From Ophiocordyceps camponoti-saundersi (nom. inval.) (Eukaryota; Ascomycota; Sordariomycetes; Hypocreales; Ophiocordycipitaceae): a stretch of DNA of 64,000 nt. Below, one piece after another: positions 24,701-37,500 of the stretch (positions within the stretch are counted from its first letter, which is position 1; each line of letters opens with the position of its first letter). The notes under the pieces are model-generated. The model was not told where the DNA came from, did not search any database, and worked only from the letters and a program-made list of their open reading frames with translations. The stretch spans positions 62,001 to 126,000 of the forward strand of contig PDHQ01000077.1 in the NCBI GenBank assembly GCA_003339415.1, given 5' to 3'. The translations under genes and the position numbers were made by a program.

Positions 24701-25351
24701 TAATATCTTAAAAGTATTATTATCTATATTATTAAGCTTTTATATAAGATTATAAAAGCTAAAATTTACTAATCTTATATTTATTAAAATTATTATCTTT
24801 ACTAATTATAAATATAAATATTAATATTTAATTTATATCTCTTTATTAAATATAGTAACTGCGCTTATTTTAATATTATTAGCTTATAAACTAATAATAT
24901 CCTAATACTTAATATAAAGGCTTTTAAACGCTTAAAAAATAATAAGATAGCTACCGCGAAATTCTATATTAAACTTAAGGTAATACTTAAAGCTAGGAAT
25001 ATTATAAACTTTAATAAATCTTAAATTAATATTAATTTAACTTTAGTTTATTATTAATAAAAGGGCTAAGCCGCTAAGATCTGCCTTATTAACTTTTCTA
25101 CCTTAAACTCTATATAATAATACTTTAAGTAGCGTGCTAAAAGCGCGTATATTATTTTTATTTATTAACTAGAGCCCGCATATAACCTCTCTACTACCGC
25201 TTAGTATTAGTTTTAAAAATTAAAAGATTATAAAAGGCTAAATAAATAACTATAATAATAATAAGAAAATTAAACTTATAAATTATAATATATACTTATA
25301 CCGCTAAATAAAATAAAGTTATATATTTTTACTAATAGTTTATTTACTAAT
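21753..25351. other. AT-rich gap with weak coding traces, no identified element
   Basis: The first bases continue the reading frame of LINE E past the A2 insertion and then fade, presumably into its 3' UTR. At about 22650-23470 the minus strand gives a fairly continuous reading rich in Lys, Leu and Ala, including KLIKAALIALLKGKGKR; I do not recognise it. A GC-richer patch at about 23930-24200 has CCCGGG and GCGGCCGC sites and a few CA/TG. From 24200 to 25351 I see only AT-rich sequence. The gap ends at TSD ctaat (25347-25351) of C1. Confidence 0.4.
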
Positions 25352-25849
25352 TATTAGTTATTCATCCTTTCTAAGCCGAATAGGAGGCTAATATTAGGTT
25401 TCGCTCTTATCGTAATATATAAGTTAATAGCTATAAGGAACTCCACGTATATACGTATTAACTTAATTAATAAGGTTCGGGTATTTCTACTAGATTATAT
25501 AGCTAAAGGAATATTACGTCTCCCGTTTAATATACTCCGGCAGAAGGAGTTATAAATAATTAATTTAATAACTTTATTTATAACTTCTTACTTAAATAAA
25601 AATACGGAAAAGATTAATATATTATATACCTATCCGGCTATACTCCCTCTTACCCTCGATTCTTATCGTATTAACGATATATATTATATTAATATTATAC
25701 TAATCTTAGATTAGTATTATCTTAAGTTTAACTCCTTTTTATATATACCTCTAACCTCCTATTTTATTTATATAAAAATAGTAATCTTTATAACGCGTAT
25801 TACGCGCGTATTATATTCCTAAGTAGCTAGTAATATATATATTCTAATA
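25352..25849 (+). repeat. 5' LTR of C1 (498 bp)
   Basis: Begins TATTAGTTATTCATCC (former TG end) and ends TTCTAATA. It contains a short palindromic stretch around ATCTTAGATTAG and a late CGCGTATTACGCGCG block. Confidence 0.9.
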
Positions 25850-27030
25850 TTAGTAATTTTTCTTTTTTAGTTAGGAATATCTATCTTATTATATAAGTAA
25901 TTAAGGTATAATTAGGTTCTTTTAATAGCTATCGTAAATCGAATTGTTTTTCTACTTTTAAGGACTTATATAGTTTAAGGTCTTATAAATACCTTTTACC
26001 TTACTAATCTATTAATAAGTTTAAGTTAATATTAAGTAGATATCCGATTATTTTTTTACTAATTTTAATATTATTTTTTAAGGTAATATAGATTAAATTA
26101 TTTTTCGCGTTATCCCTTCGCGTTATCGAAGGTAAATAAGGGCTATAAAGTAATAATTATAATATTATATATTATTACTAAGAAAATATAATATAATACC
26201 GCGATAAAATATTTAAGTTTATGAACTAGTTTTATAGCTATAGTTACTTTTAGATAGTTACGGGACTAATAGTTAAATCCCCTAAATATTTAATAAATTA
26301 GCTATAAGGATATTACCGGGGTATTTTATTTTAGAAACCCTCGGTAAATATTAGTTATTATAAAGGGGAATATCCCCTATTAACTAATAAACCCCTATAA
26401 CTAGTAAAGGTTATCTTTATCTTATAGTATTTCTCGTTCCTATACTATAGTATTCGTTAACTTAGTTTTATTATTTTTAGCCTTATCCTTATTATTCGAT
26501 TATTATTACTATACTCTTAAGGTAATTTAACGCCTTTATAACGTACGTTATTCTTCTTTATATTATAGCCCCGGGGGTATAATAGGGGTATTATACTCCC
26601 TTAGTAGCTTTTCTCTTTTAGTTTATAAACTAGAAAAGTAAATAGAATATATAAAATAAAAAGAGATATACTTAGTAAGGAGGGGTTTAGGTAGTTTTTA
26701 AAAAATAAAAAGAATAAATATTAAAAAAACTAACGTAAAAGAGAAAGAAAGGAAAATTAAAAAGGGGATAGGGGGCCTTTTATAATTAAGAAATATATAT
26801 TAATTTAAATACTAACTTTAATAATAATAATATATACTAATTTACTATATATTAATTTACTTTAATAATAAAAATATATATTAATATCTTAGATATTAGT
26901 TTACTTTAATAATATAAAGTAAGGGTATATATTTATTATAAAGGGGTAAATTAGTAAGTTAGTAACCTTACCTATAAATTACCCCGCGCCTTAGCTTTAT
27001 ATTCCTTTTCTTCCTTTCTCCTCTATATTA

Positions 27031-27065
<35 letters not shown>

Positions 27066-28265
27066 CTAAAAGTAAATTTAAGTTAATTTTAAGCTAAGTA
27101 TAATAAAGATTTATACTAATTTTAAAATAAAATTATATTTATACTTAAGTAATACCTTTATATTTTTATTACGCTACGTAGCTATTATATTATTATCTTA
27201 AGCTTTAAATTAAAAGCTAATATTAATAATAATAATACGCTATATAAAATAATATATTAATATATAAAAAATATATTAGTCTTAACTTAATTTTAAGTTA
27301 GCTATAAATCGAAATTATATTAAGTATTAATATATTTTTAAACTTAGCTCCTTTTTAATATATATATTTATTACTTACTCCTTTAGTAGCTTATACTCTA
27401 AGTATTATATTAGCTATTTCGTTCCGCTCGCGTGCTAAGACGCTATCGCTTATAAACGCGGTAATTTTAATTACGCTTTATTACGCGTAACTTAAGGACT
27501 ATAATCTTTTCGCGTCCGCGCCGCCGCCTACGTTATTATCCTAAGTATAATATAATTAAATTAAATATAGCGATATAAAAAAAGTGCTCTCTTATTAAAA
27601 TTATATTAATTATATAAGTAAATAAAAGCTAATTATTAATACTTATTAAAAATAAGTATCTTAGCTAGTAATAGCTTATTACGCTTATACGAAAATAATT
27701 ATTTATTATAATAATATATATATAGCTTATTTTCTAAGTTTAGATATTATATAAGCTAATATTAATTTAGTAAATAATCCTTATAGTAATAGCTTTAGCT
27801 TAAGCTTTAGCTATCTTTATAAGTAATAATATACTTTTATATAAAAACTAATATATTAAGGTAAGTTTAATAATAATATAATCTTTATTTAAGTTTAAAT
27901 TATTATTTAACTAATATTATTAGTACGCTAATATTACTCGCTTTATATTTTAAGCTTAGCGGGAGGCGCGTTTTTCTTAGCGTCTGCGCTAAAAGTAATA
28001 TTAGGGGACTTTAATCTTAAAGTTTCTTTTTTATTTTTATTATTTTTATTTTTCCTTTTTATTATTTTTATTTTTTATATTTTACTAAATTAATTCTTTT
28101 ATAAGAGATTCTTTTTTAACTTTTATAAAATATTATAAAATAAAGTATATTAAGTAATTACTAAGATTTATCTAAGATTAATATAATTCTAAGTTAAAAT
28201 CGAAATAAAGTTTTATAAATTACGGACTAAATCCGAAAAAAAAAATAAGTAAATAATATTAACTT
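25850..28265 (+). repeat. C1 internal region, left part (noncoding)
   Basis: Aligns with the reverse complement of about 49810-52143 (C2) and with 60096-62445 (C3). It has a (ATT)n microsatellite at 27028-27061 and a GC patch near 27500-27530 (CGCGTCCGCGCCGCCGCC). The last four bases, actt (28262-28265), are the B2 TSD. The remaining right part of the internal region is 44532-44750. Confidence 0.8.
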
Positions 28266-28462
28266 TAAAATCCCTCGATCGGTCTTAAATTATAAGATTA
28301 AATTAAATTATATAGTATTATACGTTAGGGTATTAGTAGTCGTGATCTCTTTTATATTAGTCTAATAGCAAATCTAATAATAATAATAATTTCTCTAAGT
28401 TCTTCCCTTTTTCCTCCTATTCCTTATCTCCTTATACCTTATCCTCTAACGCCTATCTAACA
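28266..28462 (-). repeat. 3' LTR of B2 (197 bp)
   Basis: Starts TAAAATCCC and ends CTATCTAACA, so here the original CA terminus (TG in sense) is intact. Confidence 0.9.
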
Positions 28463-28887
28463 AAGTAAGGGGGCATCTTTATTATAGTCGCCTACGACTA
28501 CTTTCTCCGTCTAAACCTCTCTATTATAACCCTCCTTAAATAGCCTAGAAAATAGCCCGGTCCTAGATTAGGGCGGTATACCCCTAATTGCCGTTAACTT
28601 ACTTAACTTAGTAGGAGACCTTTCTTCTTATCCTTCTAATAGCTTCGCCCTTTTAACTACTTTATCGCCCGACTAAGTAGCGGTAATAAGCCTTTTTAAC
28701 TTAGTTATCTAGCTAGAATATTATATAGATAGGTCCGATATCGTTTATCTATTAAACTCTTCGAAGGACGCTTCTATTACTTAGCGTAATATTAACTTAA
28801 TAACTATACTTAGAGGGGTTTAGATAGTATCTTAAATTAACGTAAATTAAAGAGTATTATATATTATTTTTTTAATAACCTCCTAGA
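28463..28887 (-). pseudogene. B2 ORF3, C-terminal part
   Basis: Reverse of about 19030-19479 of B1, with one copy of the 63-bp unit instead of two. The last five bases, ctaga (28883-28887), are the A3 TSD. The rest of ORF3 resumes after A3 at 34920. Confidence 0.5.
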
Positions 28888-29260
28888 TATTACGGCCGTG
28901 AAATACGTTAACTAAATAATAGTATTAGTATTATAAATAAAGATTCTAAGCTAAGGAGAAAGGAAAGAAAAGAGGAAAAACTCTCGTAGGCGAGATCCTA
29001 GTAAAATATATAAAAGCATATGCTAGTAAAGATAGGAGAGGGTATAGGGAAATCTTAGTAAAAAGTTAACTCTATTTCCGGGTAATTTCCTACTAAGGTC
29101 TTCCTAGGGATTTTACGATAAGGTTTCTAAGGTTACGTAACTATAGTTAAAAATCCTCGGAAATTACCGTAAAATATCTAAGAAAATCCCTATAATTAAA
29201 ATCCTCGGAAATTACCGTAAAATATCTAAAAGAAATCCCTATAATTATTAGCGTATAATA
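28888..29260 (-). repeat. 3' LTR of A3 (373 bp)
   Basis: Starts TATTACGGCC and ends GCGTATAATA. Tandem units lie at 29150-29197 and 29198-29246, each running from AAAATCCTCGG to CCCTATAATT. Confidence 0.9.
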
Positions 29261-29269
29261 CTACCCCTT

Positions 29270-32200
29270 AACGAAGGTTTTAATATACCTATTAAGATTA
29301 GTAATAATAACTATATAGCTAGGTGCTTAGGGAAATAGCCGTATTATCTTAGTTATTATCCTAATATTTATAATCCGTAGCGGCGGCTTTAACCTAATAT
29401 TAGAGATTAATAAGCGGATTAGCGGTATCTAAGAAATAGTTATAGAATTCCTTAAGAGCTATAAGCATATAACGGAAATTCTTAGTAAGGTATTATATCT
29501 CGTTTAGATTATAACTATATTAGCGGACTTAATATTCTAACTAATAACGCTATCTAGTAACCTAAGATTAGAGGATTTACTTAACCTCTTATTTTAGTAT
29601 ACTATCGATATTTTCTAGCTTAGCGGGAGATATCTCCTACTTAGGTAGCGGATTTATAGTAGCTTTCCGAAAATAGTTAGCGTAAAATAAGTTCGTTATC
29701 TAATAGCTATCTAATAAGTCGAGGATATAGCTATAGCTTTATTTCTCGATAATTATAAAGGGCTTAGATTATTAAGCGTTAAGGCGTATTATAAGTATAG
29801 TTATAAAAAAGCCTTTACGGTTAAAGAATACCTTATCGCTAACTATAAAATTTACTAGGCGACGCTTCCTATTTGCTTATATTTCCTACTTATAGCGAGC
29901 TTTCTTAGTAGCGGCTTAAGCTTACTATTATACTTCCTACGTATAGGCGATAAGTTTACGGGCTATAGTAATCGGGTTTAAAATAGTTAAGGGATCCGGG
30001 GGATTAGTTACTAAGAGGGGGTTCTATATATCCTTACTAAGAGTAACTATAAGCGGTACTATACTAATTAAAGTATACTATAAGAAGTTATACGTAAAAT
30101 CTAACGCGGGAAGGAAAGCGCTTTAATTATCCTAATATTTATTCGTATAAAACCGTAACTTTTAGTCTAAGTATTAGTTAGTTACCTCTACGCTACTTTA
30201 TATTTATAGGTATAAGGTATTACTATAGTAATACTTAATACTAGTTAACCGATTAATTTTACCGAGAAATCTTAAGATAAACGGGCTAGCGTTATCGGTA
30301 ATCTATATATCTAATATACCGAAAAGATAATAAAAGTATTAGAAATAGCGTTTAGCGAGTACCTTTACTATATCGTTTTTCTTACCTAATAATATAGCGA
30401 TAATCTAGCTTAGCTTATAGATAAAAGTTTAAATATAATTATACCTAAAGCGGTCTTTTAATATAGCTTTCTTATTATAAGCTACGTACTCTTATACGGA
30501 AGTTAGAATAAGTAAAAGGTATAGTAAGCTTAGGGTTTTATCCCGCGGGGTCTTATTCTTTTAATATTTATAGTAATTACGGATATATCGATAAATATCT
30601 TACTTTATTCTAAGCTAGTAATAATCTCGCCGGAGTATCTAGGTAATCTTATTCTAGCTATTATAAGCGAAAATAGCTAGCTTATATATATTCCGAATTA
30701 AGGTAATATAAAGGAAAAGCCGCTTCTAACTATCTTATTCGGGAATAACTAAGAGGTTATTATAAAATCTAAGATCCTAGCTTATATTCTCCTCTTAGAT
30801 TAATTATACTAACTCTACTCCTAATAAGGTAAAGTTTTCTTCGAGGTAGATTAGGGTAATTATAAAGGTTAGGGTTAGGACTTCGAATCTAAAGCTTTCC
30901 GGAGGAATTATTACAAGCGTCTTTTCCTCTTTCTTATAAGCTTTTATAGTTAGAAGCTTAGCTATCTTATATAAAAGGATATTAATAGCTATATTTAATT
31001 AGCTAAGTTAATATATAAAATAGATATTAAACTAGGTAAGGAAATTAAATAATCGGACTTAGCGGACTAAAAGTAGTCTTTTTATTATAAAGTAAACTAA
31101 GGCCTTATAATCCGTAATTATATTAAACTTCTAATTAAGTAATTTCGGGTAGAAATACTTAAGGCTTTATATAATAGCGAGAAATTTACGGTCTTAGATC
31201 GGGTATATATATTTAGCTAAGTTTATTATTTTTAAGAAAAAGCTTATTAGCTTTTATACTTAGTTATTTTACTATTATTAAAATATATTAATAGTAGCGT
31301 TCTAAGAGGCGTTAGTTTTAAGCCGGGTTAGGAGTTTAGAACGAAAGAAAGTAAGTACTAGGGCTTACGTAGCTAGTTCTTTTATCTTATTAAAAGCCTC
31401 CTTCTATTCCGGTCTAAGCTTAAAAATAACGTCCTTTTTTAAGAGATAGTTTAGGGGTTCCGCGGTAATACTAATATAATAATAGAAAATCTAAATAAAG
31501 TTATATAATTTTACGAATAAATAGATAGCCTTATAATTTTAGAAATCTTCGAATTTTTAATCTTAGATTACTTATATTTTATAAAAGTTTACGCTTATTC
31601 CTTAGCCTACGTATAATATTATATTAAGGTAGTTAATTTTAGTAATATTAAATTTTAATTTCCGGATATCCTTTTATAAGTTTACTTAATATAAGCGCTA
31701 GATTATTTCTTAGTATTTCTCTTAATATTTCTTTTTTTTCGCTATTCGAGTAAATTAATATATTATTAGCGTACGTACTTACGTAATAATTAAGAAGATT
31801 ATAAAGTTAAGCGTTAATAAAGTTTTAAAATTATATAAATTTTACCTTAAGGCTAAATAGAAAAATAAGCTAATAGAATATACTAAACCTTATATAGAAA
31901 GCTATAAAGTATTTAAAGTTAGGGTTAAGATAAAAATAATAAAACGCTTAAATAATATCGATTTTCGAGAACTATTTTGCCTCCTAGTAGCTAAACGCGG
32001 TATTTTCTAAGAAAAAAGCGGGCAAGATCCGACTTTTTAAGTAATTATTTATCTATTAGTAGTTAATATAAAAGCGTTAGGCTATTAAATATAGCTTCGG
32101 GGCGAAGAGAATAAAGGCGGCGTAAGGGCTAATATTTAGTTTAATAAAACTAATCTTAAGTAAGTAATTAATAATCTTTTTTTCTAAAAGTAAGTATTTT

Positions 32201-32800
32201 ACTAATATTTTATAAAAGGGAGGTCTTACTAAGTTTAGGAGCTTTTCGAATTTTAAAGTTATATTATAGCTAAGCTAGAGATAAGCTAAAATATAAGCTT
32301 CCTTTTTACTAAAAAATCTTTTAAAATGCGTAAAAGCTAAAAAGATTATACTATATATATAAGTAATATATTTAAGTTTTTTACCTTAAAGGAACGAGAT
32401 TTCTTATCCTATATATATATAGCTAGCTAAGCCTAGCTTTATAATTATAATTAAGTTATTATCGTTATCTTCTAATTTTATAAATATCGTAAGTATTAAT
32501 AAGGTTATCTTTTCTTATCGTAAATAGCGAGAATTTTATTAAACTTAGCGGATAAGTTACTCTCTTAAAGTATTCTTATTTATATTATTAGTATCTTAGT
32601 TATCTTTAGTTAAGGTTTAAGTTAGCTTTTTTTCCTTTACGGGCTATATAAAATCCTTTTTCTTTTACGAGCGTTAAAAGATCCGATATTTACGCTTATC
32701 TTAACGGAGAAAGTAGTTCCGGCGCTTAGTATCCGCTTAGATAGCTAAGTCTAAATTTCCGTTAAAAAAAAGCTTCTTAGGTAATAAGATTAAAGGCGAG
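29270..32800 (-). pseudogene. Chromovirus A pol (A3), RIP-dead
   Basis: Same domain order as A1: chromodomain about 29410-29590, integrase about 30010-30750, RNase H about 31030-31460, RT about 31720-32180. The RT catalytic box at 31762-31773 reads YANN, so both Asp codons are lost; A1 (YADN) and A2 (YTDN) each keep one. It reads continuously into gag, without the B insertion that splits A2, and so serves as the reference for the family. Confidence 0.82.
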
Positions 32801-34541
32801 TATTTAGTAAAAGTAGGTAGGTTATCTAGCTAAACTAGTTTCCGGGCCGCGTAGTTAAGTAATAACCTCTTCTCCGCTATCTAAAATAGGCCGATAAAGA
32901 GATCCTAAGTATAGTTAATTACCTAGCAGATTTCTTATAAAAAATACTATCTATTAATTACTAAGGTAATAATTAGGTATTTATAAACTAAGCTAGCTTA
33001 ATAGCCTTAGAAATTAATAAGGGGGATAAGATAGATAAGGATAAGCTTAGCGCTTAAGCGCTTTACTACTTACTTCGTAAAATAACGACTAACTAAAAGA
33101 TAGGCGTCTACTTTAATATTATATAAAGTAAAAATACGAAAAGCTATATTATTAATTTAAACTTAACTATTAATAGTAAATAACTTTTTTACTTTCTATT
33201 TTACGCGCGATATTTTTAGAACTATTAAGGAGCTTTATAATAGTTTTACTTTTTTCCTAAATTAAAGTTATTTAACTAAACGGGGTTAGGTAAAGGTATT
33301 TAAATCTTACGAACTCTCCTTATTTTCTATTAGTTAGGGTAGTCCTTAACTATATAGCTTTTCTTTCTATAAATAAAATAAGTGCTATTTTCCTAATAAA
33401 CTTTCTTCTTATTTTTACTAAGGGCCTAGCCTTTCTAGTAAGAGGTTATAATTATAATTATAATTTTCTTCTACTCTTCTAAAGTAACCCTTTTACTTAC
33501 TTAGCTTTTATAGGAAAACTCTTAGTAAGTTAACTTTTTCTTTCGGCAGAATATAGCGTTTTTTATATACTTATAAAATTCCTTATATATTATATATAAA
33601 TTTTTAGCCTTTATAAGAAAACTTAGGTTAAGATCGGCGGGTAAATAATCCTAAAGCGTATACTTAATCTAAGCTAGGGGAACTTAAGTTTTAGCTATAA
33701 GGTAATCGAACTTTATAAAAAACTCCTAAATTTCCTACTTACTTATTAATAAAAAGTTTAGTTTACGAAGTTAGTCCGTAGCCTTAGTAAATTTATTAGG
33801 ATTTCTATAAGTAAATTTTAAATATTAAACTATCTTAGCTAATCCGGAAAAAGGGCGTTTCTCTAAGTTATATTAAGTTTCTAAGAGTTTATAAGCTTTC
33901 CCTTTTAACGCGCGGAATAATATACTTATCTAGTTTTACTTATCTCGAAAAGTTATCTTATTAGACTTTATCTTATCTTTTAGGTTCGTAAGGAAAGTAC
34001 TAAAATCCTCCTTCTTACCCGAAAACTTACTTACTTTCTTATAGCGAACTTTCGTAAAATTAAAATAAGAGGGGTTTAGCTATCTTACTAAAGCTACTAG
34101 CGTAAAAATATCCTAAGCGGCTTTTCTAGTTAAGATAAACGTTTTTTTATTTATACTAAATATAATTAATATTTCTTAATAGGTTTTTTCTATATTTAAA
34201 TTTTAGTTTTTTTAAATTAACTAACTTTAAAATTCTATAACTTACGCTTATAATTACGCTATCTTTATACGCTACTTTTATAGTATAATTATATTAGTAA
34301 TATTTTAGGAAAAAGTAGCTATTATTATAGTTTAGTTTTTACCGATATCCTATTTTATTATAAAGTTAGGCGTCTCTAAGGCGAGTCTCCTTAATCGCCT
34401 AAGAGTCTAATTAGGGGCTCCGGATATACGTCTTAAAGCTAGTTATAATCTATATATAAGTTTTTTTCTATCCTATATAGGGATATAAAAGCGAGGTGCG
34501 GGTTTCTTAATCGCTTACTAGCGAATTTAAGCTTAAAATAA
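32800..34541 (-). pseudogene. Chromovirus A gag (A3), RIP-dead
   Basis: Counterpart of A2 gag. The zinc knuckle at 33339-33380 again has Tyr at all four ligand positions. The segment next to the 5' LTR (about 34450-34541) is probably untranslated leader and holds the primer-binding position; the tRNA cannot be named after RIP. Confidence 0.7.
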
Positions 34542-34914
34542 TATTATAGCTATAAAATATATTAACTAAATAATAATATTAATACTATAAATAAAAATTC
34601 TAAGCTAAGGAGAAAGGAAAGAAAAGAGGAAAAACTCTTATAAGTAAGATCCTAGTAAAATATATAAAAGTATATATTAGTAGAGATAGGAGAGGGTATA
34701 GGGAAATCTTAGTAAAAAGTCGACTTTATTTCCGGGTAATTTCTTACTAAGGTTTTCCTAGGGATTTCACGATAAGGTTTCCGAGGTTACGTAACTATAG
34801 TCGGAAATCCTCGGAAATTACCGTAAAATATTTAAGGAAATCCCTATAATTAAAATCCTCGGAAATTACCGTAAAATGTTTAGAGGAAATCCCTATAATT
34901 GCTAGCGCGTAATA
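34542..34914 (-). repeat. 5' LTR of A3 (373 bp)
   Basis: Carries the same tandem duplication as its partner, at about 34804-34851 and 34852-34900. Reverse transcription copies one LTR template into both ends, so the duplication predates this insertion. Confidence 0.9.
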
Positions 34915-34919
34915 TTAGA

Positions 34920-36750
34920 TTAATATCGACTAAAAAATATCTTATAATATTTCCTTAATAGCCTCTTATAATTAGGTAGCGTCGGTCGCGTTTATTAGGG
35001 GTTTCTTTAATTAGATTAATATCTAATTAAATATCCTTATTAATTTATTATAAACTATAAGGATTATCTTTTTATTCTTTTTTATAGATATTATCTATCT
35101 AATACCTTACTTTATTTTTATCGCTAACTAAAATTCCGTATATTCGTAGCGGATAATTTCTCTTATCTTAGTTATTTATTAATCTCTCTATTTATTTATT
35201 ATAATTCGTTACTTAGTTAGTTATCTAACTTTCTACTTATTTATAATAGTTATAAGCGTTTTTATTTTAGCGCTTATTATATTCGCTAGTACTTTTATCT
35301 TAGCTTATTACTTAGTTATTAATATAGTCTATATCTCTTTTTTATAAACGTTTAAGTTTATAATTACTATATAGATAATCTAAGTAGCTTAGGGCTGCTC
35401 GGGCATAGGCGGGGTTATCGCTACTAATATAGGGGTTTATAGAATAGCTATTTTTATAGGAATAGATATCTATAAAGTAACTATCTTTCCTAAAGTTATT
35501 ACGTTAGAGGTAGCAGTCTCGGAGGTAATAGTTATTAGAACCTAGGTAGTAGAATTAGAGGTAAGGGTCGTAACGACTTTCTTTATTAAACTAGAGGCAG
35601 GGGTCGAGGCAGGGGTTATAACGACTTTCTTTATTAGGACTTAGGCGATAAAACTAGAGGTAGGGGTCGTCTTTATCTATCCCTATCTAACGGATTTCTA
35701 TAATAAGCCTAACGGGGTTGTTTAAGAGCTGCCTAACGGGGTTATTTAAATCGGTTAGCTTATCGGAATAGATATCGCCTTAGCAGAACTTAAGGTTATT
35801 AGCTTAGCTAATTTTATTAGCGTTTTTATTAGCATTTTCGCAGGTATATTATTTATTAATAAACGCTATTTATCCTTATTACTAATTTTATTTATAGAGA
35901 CTAAAATATAACTATCTAATTTATCTTTTTCCTATTTATTTATCGGTTTAATTATTAGTTTTACGATAAAAATTAGCGGCATAAGCTAAGTAGCTCTCTT
36001 TTCAATTATACGTTATATATTCTAATTAACCTTAAACTTAGATACTTTCTTAGTATTCTAGGCTCCCGCCTTAAAGCCGGGTATAGCGATTACCTATTAC
36101 TAATTATAGCTATTTCCTTTAAATATTAGTTTAGATAAGGCGGCTCCTAATATATTTATATTTTCCTAGCTTTTAAGCTTATCTTAAATTAGTTACTTAA
36201 TATTAATAATTATATAATTATATAAACGCTAAGCTATTTTAAAGAAAGATCCGCTAGTAATAGATAGGATCCGTTTCTATATATCTTTTATTACTATAAT
36301 AATCTCTATTATTAGAGGAAATTTACTATTTTTGCCCCTCTTAACCTTAGTATTAGCGAAGTTATACGCTATTTTATATAACCTCTAAAGCTTATCTAGC
36401 TTTATAAGCTAATTTTTCGGCAATATATCTATTATAATATCCTATTCTAAGACCTAGAATTTCTAAATATTTATTATAACTATTAAAAGTGCTAATTTAT
36501 CTTATATAACCTTAGTAAGGTATTAGGCTACTTAGTCTCTTTTAGCTATTTATTTAGCTAAGACGTGGCTATATAAAGTGCTTATAGTAAGAGAGATTTT
36601 TAAGTTTTTAGAAACTTTAAACTTCTAATTTTCCCTTATTTACTCGTAGAATATTTCTTAGTATCGTTTAAATTCTTATTATATAGTTTTATATTATTTA
36701 TAAATAGTAAAGTTTTTCTTAGGGTTAATTTCTTCTTCTATTAGGTAATT
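34920..36750 (-). pseudogene. B2 ORF3, N-terminal and middle part
   Basis: Reverse of about 17090-18985 of B1, resuming after A3. A repetitive stretch at about 35550-35670 differs in unit number and order from the 18200-18300 stretch of B1, again pointing to in-frame repeats within ORF3. Residual CA/TG is a little higher here (for example GGGCTGCTCGGGCATAGG near 35393). Confidence 0.5.
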
Positions 36751-37500
36751 TATAATCTCGTATACTTATATAAGGATAACCGTAGGAAATAGGAGATAGA
36801 TAATATATAAGGGTATTATATATATAAAGATAGTAATATATAATAAGAAAATAAGTATATAATAAGAGAAACGAGTATATAATAAGGAGAAGAAAATATA
36901 AGAAAAATAAGTATACGATAAGAAAAACGAGTACACGATAAGGAGAAAAAAATACGCGATAATAGATCGTAATATATAATAAAAAGAAACGAGGAAAAGG
37001 AGCGTATAATAAAAAAATAATAGCGTTAATACTCGGTAAGATAAAGAGAGAGAAAAGGGATACGAAATCGTATATACCGATAAGTTAGAAAAGGTATATA
37101 TAGGCAAAAAGAAAAAGTTATATATAAACTAATATCCGATAAGTTAGAAGAAGTATATATAGGTAAGAAGAAAAGATAGGTTAAGAGAATAGTTAAAAGA
37201 AAATAGGGTATACGAAGATATAATCGTAATCGAGTGCACGAAACCTACGAAAGTATATAAGGTTAAAGGTATATAAGGTATAGTATAAAAAAATAGAAAA
37301 TAAAAGAGAAAAATAACGAGCAAAATAAATATAAATAACCGTTAGCGATCCTTAGCCCCTTAGCTAGCTAATAGCTATTAATAATCTACCGTAATAACTT
37401 AATATCTACCGTAATAAGTTATTATTCTTAGTCTATTCCTACTTAACCCTACGCGTTCCCCCCCTAATTTCTTATAATAGCGAGTTTCTATAAGCGTAAG
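36751..37500. other. B2 post-integrase spacer
   Basis: Mirror of the B1 spacer 16331-17089, purine-rich on the plus strand. The only open frame of about 100 codons in the window falls here (36766-37107, minus). It begins at TTG, is almost all Tyr, Phe, Ser, Ile and Leu, and is a by-product of C+T-rich sequence, not a gene. Confidence 0.55.

Larger units (their letters stand above)
28888..34914 (-). mobile_element. Chromovirus A, copy 3, uninterrupted full length (6027 bp)
   Basis: The only unbroken A copy. It sits inside ORF3 of B2 with TSD ctaga (28883-28887) / ttaga (34915-34919); one C has become T. The empty site is visible in B1 near 18990. LTRs are 373 bp each. Both contain a 48-49 bp tandem duplication absent from A1 and A2. 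Confidence 0.94.

Noticed and set aside
27028..27061. (ATT)n tract as a LINE tail
   Set aside because: It lies inside element C at the same place in C1, C2 and C3, so it is an internal microsatellite and not an insertion end.
25850..28265. Coding frames in the C internal region
   Set aside because: Short readings can be made in any frame once TAA/TAG are tolerated, but none continues for more than about 60 codons or matches a retroelement motif, and the three copies differ by indels.
36766..37107. 113-codon minus-strand open frame
   Set aside because: It starts at TTG, is almost entirely Tyr, Phe, Ser, Ile and Leu, lies in the C+T-rich spacer of element B, and has no counterpart of note in the other B copy. 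It is open only because that strand is pyrimidine-rich and so lacks TAA/TAG.
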